A stretch of DNA of 64,000 nucleotides from Lineolata rhizophorae (GCA_010093515.1 MU001683.1:137262-201261), one strand, 5' to 3'. Shown: positions 22,601 through 34,991, counted from the stretch's first letter. The notes: generated by a model not told the origin, from the sequence alone. Translations and numbers: made by a program.

Positions 22601-25315
22601 GCCAGCTGAGTAAAGCACAGCTGGCCAAGACTGTGGACGTCTGAAGGATGAAGAACACCACTACGGGAGCTGTAGATCACAGGTGCTTTGCCAATAATGA
22701 CTCTCATCATGACACTTGAAAATAAAACTCAAGTTAGTACGGCTTTTCATCGCCGTGAAATTGGTTTGCGCACCTCGTTTCTTTTAGAGCTCTCCAGGAG
22801 TAACTCAAAATATGTTTAGTTGTCAAGTCTTCGTCTTCATCGAGTTCGTCAGGCATATAACCTTCCGGGGCATCGACACAGAGGACTTGCTTAACAAATT
22901 TCCAAGTCGCGTTGGCGCAATAGGACAGTCGCAGATGGACATCTTTCCAGATATCAGCTACCCTTCCATGCTCCCCCAAAATAACCATAGAATAGAAGTC
23001 TGAACGGTCTAGTATGTACCTAGATATGCCGAGCTTAGTATATGGAGGTAAGAGGCGCGCTGCGACGTGAGTGTCTGAAGGGAACACGTACCTTAGACTC
23101 GCCACAGTACCATGCATCGGAAACTGGCTCACAGCAATTGCAACATTCTTGTTCGCTACCTCGATTGCTTTTTCCCAGTCACCCACAAGCATTCTTACCA
23201 TGCCCAAGGGACTATTCCAAAATGCTTCACCGGCAGCCATGCTCTCAGCGGCCCCTTCCTTCCTTCCTTCCGCAGCAACAGCAACGCATCGCTCAAACAA
23301 AATCTCATACGCCCTCGCGACGCCATCAGCCAAATCTGCGCGCCCACTTTTCAACATATCTCTTTCCGCCCTCCGCAGAAACGGCAAGAGCACTTGCAAA
23401 TCCACCTCCGCCGTTTCACTTTCCCTCGACTCCGCCGGGATCAACACCCTAACCAGCCACGCTGCACCCGCCCTCACATCATCAAATGGATCCATGACTC
23501 TATCCAGCAGCGAGCGCCTAAGCCATGGCCCACAAAGCGTCACACCTAGCGGCCACTTGATCTCCGAACCGCCGTGCCGCGGACGGAACTGCTCTGGCAC
23601 GGACGCGTCAAGGCCCGACTTCACGACGAGAACGAGCGCCTTAAGCGCGGTGATATGGCGCTGATAGGAGGCACAGGGGCGCAGCTCAAGGGCCAGGAAG
23701 GTAAGGTACCAGGAAAGGAAGGCGATGTGGGCGCGGAGACCGTCTCGCGCCGAAGGAGCTGTGCTCGTGGTGTTGTCGTTGGGCGGCGCTTGATTGTTTG
23801 GACCAGCGCCGCGGAGGCCCTTGGTGAGCGTGGCGGTGGCGCCTTTGAGCCTGGAGAGGAGCCGCTTTTCGAGACCGAGGACTTCGCCGCGGGAGTTAGC
23901 GTCAGTGTCGGCGTGTAAGAGGGGGAGGGCTCGGCGGAGATGGTGTAGTGAGAGACGGGTGAAGGGCCGGGTTGTGGAGGACGAGGAGACGATGAGGGAG
24001 AGGGCCGAACGACGGATTATGGGCGATGCGTGGGTTAAGAGGCGGCAGATGTGTGCGTCGGAGACGCGGATCTGGCTTTTGTGAAAACTTATTGCCGGAG
24101 CTGTTGGAGGTGAGTCTAAGGTGGATGTTAGTACTGTCTCTCTAGCGTTTAGTAGAGAATGATGTGATGAGGAAGCTTCCTTACCAACTTCAACAACAAG
24201 CCCGATTTCCTTCCCGGCCTGTAATGCCAGAAAAAACATTTTAAGCCCAAAATCGCCACCCCCCTCTTTCTCGAGCACGGCATGGTCGTATGTCCCCTCA
24301 ACCTCGTCGAACCGCAAGTGCTTCAAAAACCCATAGTATCCTTCCAGATCTACCCCAAATAACCCAGGGAAAACATGAATCTTGAAATCCAGCACTGCAT
24401 CCGGTTCTTTCCTCATCATCCTCACCAAGGGCTCCACCCACACGGCCCTCGCCCCTTGCATAGGCGCCAGTGCGTCTACCCATCCCTTGACCCCACCTAC
24501 GAGATTGGCCGCCAGCGTCCCTGCCGCCAACGCCGTATCACGTGGCGGGACCCACGCGAATACGCCCTTCAGAAACATCTCGATATCCTCCCACCCCGGG
24601 CCTCCCTTGCACTCCTCTTTCTTGCCCGTCCGCCACGCCCGAAACTCGCGCAGCAGTTCGCGAGCAGGCACCGCCTTCTTGAGCACAAAGTGGTTCAACG
24701 CCTGGAGTGCAGGTTTTACCATCGTGTGCTCTCCGCCGTCCCTAGGATCGCGCGCGAACAGCACGTCGAAAAGCGTACGCAATCCCTCATCACGTGACGT
24801 TTGAGCCTCCAGGGGCAGAGGGCTGGCACCTACGGTGGTGCTACAGGGAAGGGCGAGCAAGGTGGTGGTGAGCGCCATGAGGACTTGGCGCATGGGTTTT
24901 GCGGGTGCGCTGTTGGATTGGGTGAGGAAGATGATGAGCATGCTTGTCCAGGTTGAAGTTGTCCAAAGGGAGGTGGCGATGGAGGGCGAAGTAGAGAGGA
25001 GGGACCGCTCGACGAGAGCACAGAGGGCATTGCATGATGCTGTGCGGTGGGTGGTTGGGAGGGATGGGGAGGAAGCGGTGGCGAGGAGAGCGGAGAGGAG
25101 AGTAAGGTATGTTCTGCGCAATGGGTTAGTATCAAGGGCGAAAAGGTGTTTTGAGGGCGGACAAACTGCTCGGAAGACGAGTCGACCTGAGCCGGTTCAT
25201 TGCTAGAATTCGTGGAGCTTGGAATGGCCGGAACGTGATCGGAAATTTTTTTGCTGAGACTGCGGAGGGTTTGTTCTGGGATGGGAATCTCCCAATTGTC
25301 GATTTTACTCGCCAT
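19635..25315 (-). CDS. TRM732: Trm732/THADA-type HEAT-repeat protein (DUF2428), tRNA 2'-O-methylation partner
   Basis: Large helical-repeat protein; its yeast relative Trm732 works with the methyltransferase Trm7 to 2'-O-methylate position 32 of the tRNA anticodon loop. I derive eight exons on the minus strand: 25315-25167, 25113-24185, 24115-23092, 23019-22774, 22714-22483, 22418-21560, 21507-20663 and 20594-19635. These total 1747 residues, in the family range. The DUF2428 core is clear across exons 3-6: ILDRSDFYSMVILGEHGRVADIWKD, GQLCFTQLAELRHRGAFSTVAQTF, TRRSAGIPSLI, LPQVHAMNCLKAIF and LWPIRNCGLMLFRALI. All junctions keep phase. Two introns (69 and 72 nt) are multiples of three without stops, so a naive model would read through them. 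The first junction is the least certain, since the N-terminus is poorly conserved. The gene diverges from TIM23. Confidence 0.9.
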
Positions 25316-25701
25316 AACGTCGTAAGTGGAGATGTCTAAATTGAAGCATTTGAATGACTATCGAGGGCTCGATTGTTCGAAGGTGTCCTAAACGACAAAA
25401 AGATGCCTATGCACATTTCACGAGCTCTCGGTCGGTTGAAGCATTTGATTTCGCGGTCCGGCCCAGGTAAGTCGAGATTTTTGGAGGTTAGTCCGCGCAC
25501 CAGCCACATTGTCAGCACCGCCACAGTCGGAGCCCCGGTCCCGGCGTCTGCCGATCCATTGCGAAAAGTTTCCATGGGTCTCCACGACGCCGCCCGTTAT
25601 CACATCTTCATCATCGTTATCGACTTCCGATCATCACCACGCGCTCGCACGCGGCTCCGTCCCCTCTCTTCCATCTCCCTCTCGATTCTCTGCCGCCCAC
25701 A
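25316..25701. promoter_or_regulatory. Shared upstream region of Trm732 and TIM23
   Basis: 386 bases separate the two divergent start codons and must carry both promoters. The TIM23 side has pyrimidine-rich leader sequence (TCCGTCCCCTCTCTTCC type) up to the ATG. No clear TATA box or other named site. Confidence 0.6.
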
Positions 25702-26439
25702 ATGACTGTCTGGGACACTCTCACGGGCCGCAAATCCGCGTCCAGCGGCGGCGCAAGCAGCAGTGCCACCGCGACCGACACCCCCGACGCTGGCGGGATG
25801 AGCTTCCGGCAGCCGCCTGCCTTCGACCCGTCCAGCGCGCAAGACGTGTCGTCGTTCCTGTCAGGCCCGTCAGCAGGCTTCGACCCGTCGACGCTGCACC
25901 CGCTGGCCGGCCTCAACCAGGACACGCTGGACTACCTGACGCTCGAGGACAGCGCGCTGTCGGACTTGCCCGGCAGCCGGTCGGCGCTGCCCTCGCGCGG
26001 CTGGTCCGACGACCTCTGCTACGGCACCGGCGTCACGTACCTGTCGGCGCTGACCATCGGCGGCGCGTGGGGGCTCGCCGAGGGGCTCAACAAAGTCTCG
26101 CCAACAGCACCGCCACGGCTCAAGCTGAACGCGGCGCTCAATGCCATTACGCGGCGCGGTCCGTTTCTCGGTAATAGCGCGGGCGTCATCGCCATGGTGT
26201 ATAACGGGATCAATTCGACGATTGGGTATTATCGCGGGAAGCACGACGCTGTCAATTCCATCGTGGCGGGTGCGTTAAGTGGCATGCTGTTTAAGAGCAC
26301 GAGGGGGCTGAAGCCCATGGTGATTTCGGGCGGCATTGTTGCTAGCGTGGCAGGCGCTTGGGCGGTATGTCCTGCTTCCTTGACTGCTGATGATAGGTGC
26401 TAACTCGTGGTACAGGTTACGAGGAAAGCCCTTTTCTAA
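25702..26439 (+). CDS. TIM23: Mitochondrial inner-membrane translocase subunit Tim23
   Basis: Channel-forming subunit of the presequence translocase in the mitochondrial inner membrane. Two exons, 25702-26364 and 26416-26439, joined by a 51-nt intron, give 228 residues, the usual length. The N-terminal half faces the intermembrane space and is Ser/Pro-rich, with repeated AFDPSSAQD/GFDPSTLHPLAGL motifs. WSDDLCYGTGVTYLSALTIGGAWGL begins the Tim17/22/23 domain near residue 100. Four membrane spans rich in GxxxG-type glycines follow, including GNSAGVIAMVYNGINSTIGYYRGKHD and SIVAGALSGMLFKSTRGLK. The last exon adds only VTRKALF, and the stop is reached in the correct frame. No abnormality is visible. 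Confidence 0.95.
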
Positions 26440-27647
26440 TTGTCCCTGCGGAGGGTGCCACTCGACTCACGGCAGTCTGCCTTACCGAATTACGACTAAG
26501 AGAGGGCTCACAGTGGTGTGGATGAGGAGATTGGCTCCTTTGTCTGGGTACGCGAATGATACCCTGGCTCATGCTCACGCGGCGGTAGGTTTGACAGTGT
26601 TTAGGGTAGCTGTTAATACCGCTTTGCATTCTATGGTCTCTCTTCCAGCGCTTACATCTTCTTCGTTATTTTCTTAGTTTATATTACTATTAGACTTGTG
26701 CGGCAGCATTGGACGGAGTCAATATTGGCTAGCGACTTATCTCTCCTCTCCCCCAGACTTTACGTTAAAGCTAAGGGATTGTCTGTGTACAAATATGGCG
26801 GCGTGGTCGGTTTTCTTTTCTTTCTATTTAGGGGAAGTGGGGAAAGAAAAATGCCATTTGTACGAAGAGCGCTAGGCAGGTTCGTCGCGTGATAGTAATA
26901 ACACGTGGAACTCTTTCACACTTGGAGCTTCGTTCGATGTGGTAATTTTAGGTTTCTTTCTTCGTGGCCGCTGCCTCCTTGGAGGGCGGTCGCTTCGACT
27001 TACATGTCAGCCTGGATTGTGCTTTCTAGAAGTGAGGTACGAGGAAGGATAGACTGATGTGTCAGTTTCCGTGGTGCATCTAGTCCACATGCAGGCTTGC
27101 GGCTACTACTTGTCTAGATATTCACTTTCTTTTTGGGAGAATTCCTACTCCAACTGTTCAATTCAGCATCACGGAATCGCATCTGCAGAGAAAACTGCTT
27201 CTCTTACGAGGACAATGGCACACTTCTAAAATGTAAGTGCTTGTTGCGAGCTATACTCTAATGACAAAGTTCTATACCTCATTGTGTCATCGTAGGCTCC
27301 TACTCTTCTCATGTCTGCTATATTCATATTTTCCGTCTACTACTTTAAGATGTGTTATAGACTGACATCAGGTACTTCTATTCTTTTCTACCTCTAGAAG
27401 TTCCAGCTTTCAGATTAAACCACAACGCCTGTTCGCACCAGGAAACTTCGCTCCTTCTTTTACCCGTGCGTTCCGGAGACCTCATGCTTTCTTCTCTCTT
27501 TTCGTTTCGGCCTATATTTCACCCCCTGCCTCATCTCTGTGAAGCAAACACCACCCAAAGTTCTTCAACCCCAACAACGACCTACCTCACCACAGCCGTG
27601 CCCTTCGCCCGCCACCTGACTTCCAACTCCCCAAGTCCATCTCCCCA
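26440..27647. other. Intergenic region downstream of TIM23
   Basis: 1.2 kb containing the TIM23 3' end, a mostly AT-rich spacer and the CT-rich promoter/leader of the next gene (about 27440-27640). Frames of 60-95 codons here are broken and without similarity. No repeat or RNA gene seen. Confidence 0.55.
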
Positions 27648-29178
27648 ATGCCTCTCCCCACTTTCGAAGTCCACTTGCGCCGCGTTCGCGGCTCCATCCA
27701 ATGGACCCGCGACTTCCATGTCAACGCTAAGAAGCACTTCGATGCCGTAGGGTACGTCTCATTTCCCGCGCCTCCCCATCTCCGGCCAAACGCCGCCGCT
27801 AAGACACCAGACAAACTAGGCGGGCCCTAGCCCTGGCCCTCCACGACGACGACCCGGCTAAACACCCGCTGCCACCCGAGCCCGTCCCAGAGCAGATCCC
27901 GGCCCTCGTCGCGCGCATCAAGACCTGGATGGAGCGCGCCGCGCCCTTCGACGCCGCGCCCGAGGCCGGCGCCCTCCCCTCCGACATCGCGCGCAGCATC
28001 TCCGACCCCGACGCGCAGCCCATGGGCGACGCGGCGATGCTCAACCGGTCCCCCGAGTGGGAGGCGCGGGACGAGGCCTTCGACTTCTTCGGCTGGCTGG
28101 ACGGCGAGCGCGCGGCGCTCGACGCGGCGCTGGACGATGAGGACATGCTGTGGCACTGCGAGGCGCGGGTGAAGCGCGACGTGGAGCGCGCGTACGCGCC
28201 GGACCAGCCCCCGGAGCCCATCGCGTTGGTGCCCGAGGAGGAGCGCTCGCGCAAGGAGCGCGTCTTCGAGGCCGCGCTGCTGGCGCTGCGCGGGGAGTAT
28301 TTGCGCGGGCTCTCGCCTGCGGATCGCGCGTTCGCGGCTGCGGACCCGGTGGGGCGGATGGATCCGCGTGCGATGTTGATGGTGTGTTTGAATGTGCTGG
28401 TTAGCTTGGTGAAGTATAACGGGCAGGTGAGTGGGAGTGAGAAGGTGTGGGTGGGCGAGGAGGCCAGCTGGGAAGAGGTGAAGGCCGAGTTGGTCAAGGT
28501 TGCGAAGGAGGGGAATGGCTGGTGGATTTGCGGGTATGCTGGAGCTGCAGAACAAGAAGGTGAGGACGAATGGGAGTATACGTGGAATGAGAGAGGCAAA
28601 CAAGAAGAGAGGGCCCCGCTGCGTGACGCACATGATTGGGAGGTGTTGCGACAGAGATTTGTCCGCGTTGCGCCGGGCCGCAGAAGGGAGAAGGTGTGTT
28701 GGGTCAATCATGTGAGGTCTACCCACCCAGCACACTTACTTTATAACACGTACCAACCGTCGCGTTTCTCATTTAGTCCAAGTTTCGCCAAATGTGCACG
28801 ATGCAGAACCTGGTGCACAAGGCTGAAATGCAACTTCCCGGCGACGACCCGGAGGATCCGTACCCGCTTCAGCCGGTCGATTGGATGGAGCATATTGACC
28901 AGTTTCCTCAGGTGGTGCCAGAGATGTGGGGCAATCCCGAAGAAGCGGTGCACGATATCCGCGCGTGGCAAAAGAGGCAGGAGGCGAAGAAGGCGGCGCG
29001 CGAAACGCAGGAGACGGGAGAGGATGATGCAGAGAATCCTGTAGGTGCTGCTGACGAAGTTGGGCTTGACCGGAGTGATGAGCGGGAGACGATTGAGGTG
29101 AGTGGGAGTGTGATTTGCGTGCTAGACTATTGGAGAAGGAACACAGAGGCTCATCATGCCATAGTAATTACGGGTTAG
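27648..29178 (+). CDS. Unrecognised fungal protein, three or four exons
   Basis: I do not recognise this family. The exons 27648-27751, 27820-28693 and 28777-29178 join in phase into 459 residues; introns are 68 and 83 nt with normal donors and acceptors. The start MPLPTFEVHLRRVRGSIQW precedes a mixed alpha-rich soluble region with many acidic residues. It includes FDFFGWLDGERAALDAAL, a Trp-containing segment (WWICGYAGAAEQEGEDEWEY) and the tail QPVDWMEHIDQFPQVVPEMWG. The last 50 residues are Lys/Glu-rich. There are no transmembrane spans or signal peptide. The 3' end is ambiguous: a GTGAGT donor at 29098 with an acceptor ending 29147 would replace the last 27 residues with RLIMP and a stop at 29165. 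Strong GC-rich coding bias and phase-consistent introns make the gene real; its function is unknown. Confidence 0.75.
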
Positions 29179-30853
29179 AACCTCCCCGCCATGTATGGTT
29201 TCGTTAACCCGTCAGCCTGCAACGAATGGCACAAATTTCTCGGCGGCGAGTTTCTTGACGGATCGTGGGGAGTTTACTGGGGATCACAGAGAAACTGGTA
29301 TGCACTGAGCACTCAAGCTGGTTCTCAGAAGCTCTAAGTTTTGCGGTTCTGAAGGTTTTGTATGAATAGAGAGAACTCGGTAATGGGCTTGGATAGGCTT
29401 GGTTCTAGGGAAGTAAAGGTAATGAGTGTATCATATGAAGCACAGTTGCTCGGCGGGCATTTGTCTACTTTGGCTTTGACATTCATGGAAGTAACGACCT
29501 CAGGTCGTGAGATGCCGACTGGTAATAGGTGGGGGGCACTCCGTACTATAGCAATATTGCTAGTTTTTGTGTTTTGGATAAAGTGCAAAACACTGTCGCG
29601 AATCATTCGACGGTTTCTAATTCCGTACCTAAGATTGCTGGCTTCCTAACAAACATCCCTTAATCTAGTTTACTTCCTATTTTGCTATATGGGACGGGTT
29701 CTTAGATAAACTCGTTGTAATATTGGGTTTAACTCGAATTAAAACGTGTTTAGTAGGTACGTGAAGTTGGTGAGCACGTGATAGTCACGTGGAGTTTTAT
29801 ACAGCCCCTTCGAAATGCAACACGTACAAGTAGCGTTCTAAGACTGCTTCAATGTTACTAGAAGTAATTTAAACATCAACTCGATGTGATGTTCATGGAT
29901 CTTATACAGTTAGACGATCTTGCGTGACAGCATACAAAGGGGGCGAAGGCTAGGGACATCTACCCACTCACTCTTTACGGCAGCTATAACCCAAAATAAT
30001 CTCGTCGTATTATAATTGAAACTAGATTACATGCTAGCTAGTCGCAAATAGTTTAGGAGATTCTTCGAGACTCTCTCCACAGCGTAGAGTATAACCACAC
30101 TAAAGTATCTCGGAACGTACGACCATAGGCAGGCGAACATGATTAGCATGCCTAGTGTTTCACTCGACACGCAGCCACGCTAGCCACTTCCAGTATTTTT
30201 CGTGCAAAGTATGTACTCCGGCTAAAACGCTAGCTTCAAACCCTTATTCGACCTCAAATGTCGACTTAGAAGTTCTCGAAGAGACATCCGAACTGATATA
30301 CAAAGTCTCATTATGCCGATGGCCGCACTCTAGTTCGAGCATAGCTTCAAGGGTGCTTCCACCTAAGTGTGAACTCCTCTCTATCGAAATTCTCTACAAT
30401 CAATCCGACAACTCCGCCGCTCCTCCCAAATACGGGACCACTGGCCCCGCCAACCACGCTCCTCCAATGACCAATGTCTAAAGCTACGCTTCAATAAAGA
30501 GTACAAAGCAAGAAACCGCTGCAGAGAAGGGATAAAAGAAGGCGCATTACGAGGTCTATCAGCTCCTCCTCCAAGCAAGACAGGAAAACTAAAAAAGTAG
30601 CATTAAAAGTAGCAATTCTCCACCCCACAATCCGGCTCGACATGCGAGCCTACCATGTCCCTTCTACACCTTTGAAAGTATTAAAAGGAAAAAAAAGAAG
30701 ATAAAGAAAAGGAACCATCTAGAGAGACTTTTCGATCGTGACTTAGGAACCACAAAAGACAAAAAAAAGCCATAAGAATAAAACCGTATCTACACGAAGC
30801 GAAAGAGAGCAAGTTCCCATACCGTCACTGACAACACACGCCCCCACCACCCC
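29179..30853. other. Gene-poor AT-rich spacer
   Basis: 1.7 kb between two convergent genes. AT content is well above that of the flanking coding regions, and frames are short. Two CACGTG palindromes lie at 29775-29780 and 29786-29791. An A-rich stretch around 30680-30780 lies on the GT69 3' side. I see no gene or mobile element. Confidence 0.55.
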
Positions 30854-33331
30854 TCACACCCCCGCCCCCGGCGTTGCCGTCGCCGTCGCCTCCACCGGCT
30901 CCGGCACAACTGTCCTCTGCCACCGACTCTCCCCGACTTCAGGTCGCTCATTGATGAGCAGGATCCTCCTGGCGCCGCAGAAGCCGCCCTCTCTGACATC
31001 CCTGCGCCTCGGGTTGTACCCCGGCAGCTCGAGCAGCCAGCCGAGGAGCGCGTGGACGGGCGCGTAGATCTGCTCGGGCCGGCGCGCGATGCGCTCCCAG
31101 TGAAAGGCGCCCGCGTCGTATGCGACGCGCACGAAGGGATTCATGAAAATGCCGGGATTCGAGACGTTCCACCTCGGCGCTGCGTTGACGGGGTCGACGA
31201 TATCGGGAAGCGCGAGGTCCGAGGACGAGGACACGGCCGCGTCGTCGACATCGGTCTCGTTGTAGTACGCCTCTTCTTGGTACACGGCGTCAAGCACGAG
31301 CTCGGGCTCAGGCGGCTGTGGCAAGTTGGCCAGGTCCGCGTTGACGAGGCAGCACTCGGACGCGTCCCAGTACGGGCCGGGCTCGGCGCGGAACCGGAGC
31401 GGGCGGTCTTGGTCCTGGAACCAGTACGCCTCGTAGGCCGCCATGCCGCCCCAGCAGGAGCGCACGCGGACCGCGTCCGACTGGGCCTGGGCGTCGTCCC
31501 GGCTGGTATGGGAGCCCTCGCGGCTGAACCAAGGGAAGAAGGGCAAGCCCATGCTGTACCCGTCCAGGTCGCGCGACGCGAACGTATCGTAAAACTTGAA
31601 GGGATTGATGAAGTCGACGGCGCATGCGGCTCGGTAGCGGGCGCGCGGGAAGTTCCGCGCCGGGTCCTGCAGCACTGCTTCGATGTAGCGCTCCTCGTCC
31701 GTCGTGTGCGAGCGCCCGAAAAACTGCAGCATCTGGTTGGATTTGCCCCGGCCGATCGTCACGTTGCTGTTCGTGGCGAAAAGGAGCTGCGTCGCTTCGA
31801 CGGGCGAGAAGTAGATGTCGTTGAGGAAGAGGACGCGGTCGAAAGTGGTGAGGTAGGCGGGCGTGCCGTGGTGCGACTCGAAGAGCGCAACGTCGGTCGA
31901 GTCTGCGGAGCGTCTACCGTTGCGTTTTGCTCGTCTGGCTGGTGTCGACTGCTCGAGGGGTCGAAGAGCCCTGTTTCGTACCTCCGCCAAGTATTCGATT
32001 CGCTTGACGCGGGACTCGCCGTTCGGAAGCTCAATGTGGCGTATCTGATCGTACGTCAAATTGTCCGCGACAAACGAGGATGAGCCTATAAGTATCGCAA
32101 TGGGTTAGATACTATTCACATCTGTAGGTCGTCCCCAAAGATGAGACCCTGCCGATGCGAGCCTTGTCGGACCGCTCCGTCATCCCTGGCGCAAATGAAT
32201 CCTTCTAAGTCGACTCGGATTGTGCTTCAAGTTGCGGTCTCCAGAAAGTCCAAGGGAGTAAAATTGCGCGCCATCATACTCACATTGTACACTCTCCGAC
32301 AAATTCCGCATGGCCCCAACAGCTCTCGGATCCGCGCCATTCTCGTATACGCTCAGGTACACGTTATTGGGGCCGAGCAAGTCAACCAATTCAACCATGC
32401 TCGTGCCCCATTGACCGCCAAGGAGTTCCCCGTTCTTGTCCACAATGCTCGCTGCAATAAAGACCTTCTCCCCCCGAGGATTCGCCCTACCAGCAACCTC
32501 CGAATCGTTCGCAAGTCGCGCCAGGGCTTTGTAGTGGGCCGGGTAGTAGGTGTAGGAAGGTTTGCTGAAGAAGGCGAACATGACGTAAAGGATGATGATG
32601 GCATTAAACGCTCCCAGAAAAAGAGCAGTGTTGCGAAGGTAATGGCGCATGCGTGAGGGCTGGCGGGACCGGCCGCAGGTAATGATGGACGCGAAAAGGG
32701 TAAAAATAAGACCTAATGATCTGACAATGCACGAAGCGACATTGGGGACCAAGCCGGTGGATGAAGAAGGGGTTGAAGGTCGCGAAGACCACGGCGGGTT
32801 GGGCAAAGGGGTATACGAAGGTGACGAATTGCGCAATGATTTTGGGATCCACGAAGAAATGCCGTGCCTCGACAATGAAGAATAACGGAACGACCTCACG
32901 CTCCACGACCGTATGCCGGAGCGCGAAGACGGAAAAGGGTTCCACGGCCACGGAGGCCAGAAAGAATTATTATTCCGCGCACCGGCGGAGTAGGCGGCGG
33001 CGGGATGGCGCTTGGAAAGCGCCTCTCCATTGTCGTTAAGGGTGTCATAATCGTAAGAATCATCATTACGGTCTATGGAAGGAGGAGCGCCCCAACGGGT
33101 GGGGAAAGTTCTGCGGTCGTGGTAGTCGTAGGCGGACCCATCTGGATGGGCAAGGAAAGCGCGCCGCTCGTCGTCGTCGTCTTCGTCGAAGCCCGACGAC
33201 GAAGAACGCGTCCGCGACAACGGGTCCATTGTCGGCGACGCCGAGTAGTGGAAGAGCTCGACTCGCTCGCCGCTGCTGGCTGAGGCAGCACGCGCGCGAC
33301 CGCCGGCCGGAGGAAGAGCCATCTCCGCCAC
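30854..33331 (-). CDS. GT69 family glycosyltransferase (CAP59/CMT1-like alpha-1,3-mannosyltransferase)
   Basis: Predicted Golgi type II glycosyltransferase related to cryptococcal Cap59 and Cmt1, which act in polysaccharide mannosylation. Two exons (33331-32284 and 32085-30854; 198-nt intron) give 759 residues. The first 195 residues are Ser/Pro-rich, charged and probably cytosolic. Two hydrophobic segments follow, about 200-220 and 236-256; the second is the best anchor. The catalytic domain begins VFIAASIVDKNGELLGGQWG and continues with LLGPNNVYLSVYENGADP. After the junction come IELPNGESRVKRIEYLAEVRNRAL and FDRVLFLNDIYFSP, both hallmark GT69 stretches; the FLNDIYF acidic residue sits where metal-nucleotide binding is expected. 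WGGMAAYEAYWFQDQDRPLRFRAEP is further family sequence. The substrate is not predictable. The long cytosolic extension is the main oddity. Confidence 0.9.
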
Positions 33332-34692
33332 GGCGAACGGCTCGCTTGACGACAGTAGGGCAGAGTCGGAAGATGCTGTAGGAGGCGTGATTAAGGCACA
33401 AGGGCTTCGCTCATGGAGGATATGCGAGAAAGAAGAGGTTCCGGGGGGGTGATGGCTAGCACCAGGCGGCGCGTCGGCTCCAGCGCTAAGAAAGCAACCG
33501 CGCGGGGCACGCGGGGAGGGAGGTGGTCAGGCGGAACAGGACAGGTCGTGAAGGAGGGCCCAAAGTGGGTGTGTGGGCGGCTGAAAGTCGCGCGTGCCGC
33601 GGTGGTAGCGAACGCGCTACCGGCTGCCGAACCCTACCAGCCCATGCGAAGAAGTCGGAAGAGAAGACGGAAGGAACGTGCGGCGGAGGGCGTGAAGGCC
33701 AAAGAAATTGGGGCCGGAGAAGGCGCGGCGAGCGAGCGAGTTGAGAGTGTAGGTGAGGAGCAAAAGATGCCGTGTATGCAGCGGCGAAGGGGGAGCTGGG
33801 CCACGGCAGCAAGGCCCCGTCTCTGCTCGGGGCAGGCGCGCCGCAGCTGGCAGGGCAAGGAAGGCGGTGCAAGGCCCGCATTGCGCGTGCAGGGGCGAGC
33901 CGGGGCGTTGCTTCTTTCGCTCCGCAGGACCCTCGGGTCGCGGGCGGTCCAATCTCAGGGCGCGGCACGCGCGCGGCGTGGGCGGCGACGCGCTCTGGCT
34001 GGTCGATCCGCGCCCGCACCCCCGGGACGGCACCGCGCCGATTGAGGGCTGGCGAGGGGAGGGGAGGGGAGGGGGCCGCCGCCGGGGAACCAAGCCAACG
34101 CTCGCTGACGCAGTTGTGCAGTTGTTTTAGGCGAAAATCGCGACGCCCGCCAGCCAAGCCGCGTCCTATCAACACCCACTAACATGCGCTGCCAGGAGGG
34201 AAAACCGGGCGGGGTCGAGTTAGCCGGCCGGTGCCTTCGGGCCCAGTCAATTGAGGATGGTAGGAGAGGCCAATTTCACTACGCCTTGTAACCGAGCCTG
34301 GCGTGCAGATAATGTAATAGGAGGCTGATGAAAGAGCGCGCCCGCCCCCAATCCCACGGGCGCCGAAAGTTCCCCGTGCCGCATTCCATGGCAACCCACA
34401 GCAGCTGCTACACACCTGCAGCGCCGCGTGAAGCAGAGGGCGGGCTCTCACGGCACGCACAGCAGTTAGCGCTCTGCGGCCAAGCAACTGCAGCGATGCG
34501 ATCTCCAACTCTTCCGGAACCCTTCGACGGCGTCCTGCGACAGACCCACGCGGCACTCAGCGCGCCCCGCAATTGGCCGAACAATGCTGCCGGACCCAAA
34601 CGCCCGAGCCCCGTGGCTCGCTCGCTCAACCGACGTCCCCACAGGTGGCCTTTTCCTCGGCTCGCCTGCTTTGCCAGATAAGGGGGCGGCGT

Positions 34693-34716
34693 CGCGCCGC
34701 GCCGCGCCGCGCCGCG
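34693..34716. repeat. CGCCG pentanucleotide microsatellite
   Basis: About five near-perfect copies of a GC-only five-base unit in non-coding DNA. Entirely C and G, so it could form stable secondary structure on either strand. Confidence 0.8.
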
Positions 34717-34952
34717 GCTGCGCCACACTGGGCCACCTCTCGGGGCCCCTTCGTGCTTGGCTGACCCGTCCAGAATGCGCAGCTTGACCCGACGCGCGTT
34801 CGGCGCCCGTCCCTTTCACAGTCAGTCGTCCGAGTGAGATCTCACCAGCGTCTCCAACCGCATGTTTTCGAACGGTCCAACGCCCATCCATTCGCACCGT
34901 TTTGTTTTGCTAAAATTAGGGCTTCCGCTCGTTTCGCAGCCTTTTGTGACGG

Positions 34953-34991
34953 ATATGTACATACATATGTACATACATATGTACCTATGTA
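34953..34991. repeat. Tandem palindromic 12-mer (ATATGTACATAC)
   Basis: Two perfect copies at 34953-34964 and 34965-34976, with a third carrying two mismatches at 34977-34988. Each unit contains the perfect palindrome ATGTACAT, and the unit junction forms ACATATGT. The whole block is therefore nearly self-complementary and could extrude a cruciform. Confidence 0.9.

Noticed and set aside
33486-34175. 229-codon minus frame and opposing plus frames at 33413-34182
   Set aside because: Several frames are open at once on both strands because of high GC; none resembles a protein family.
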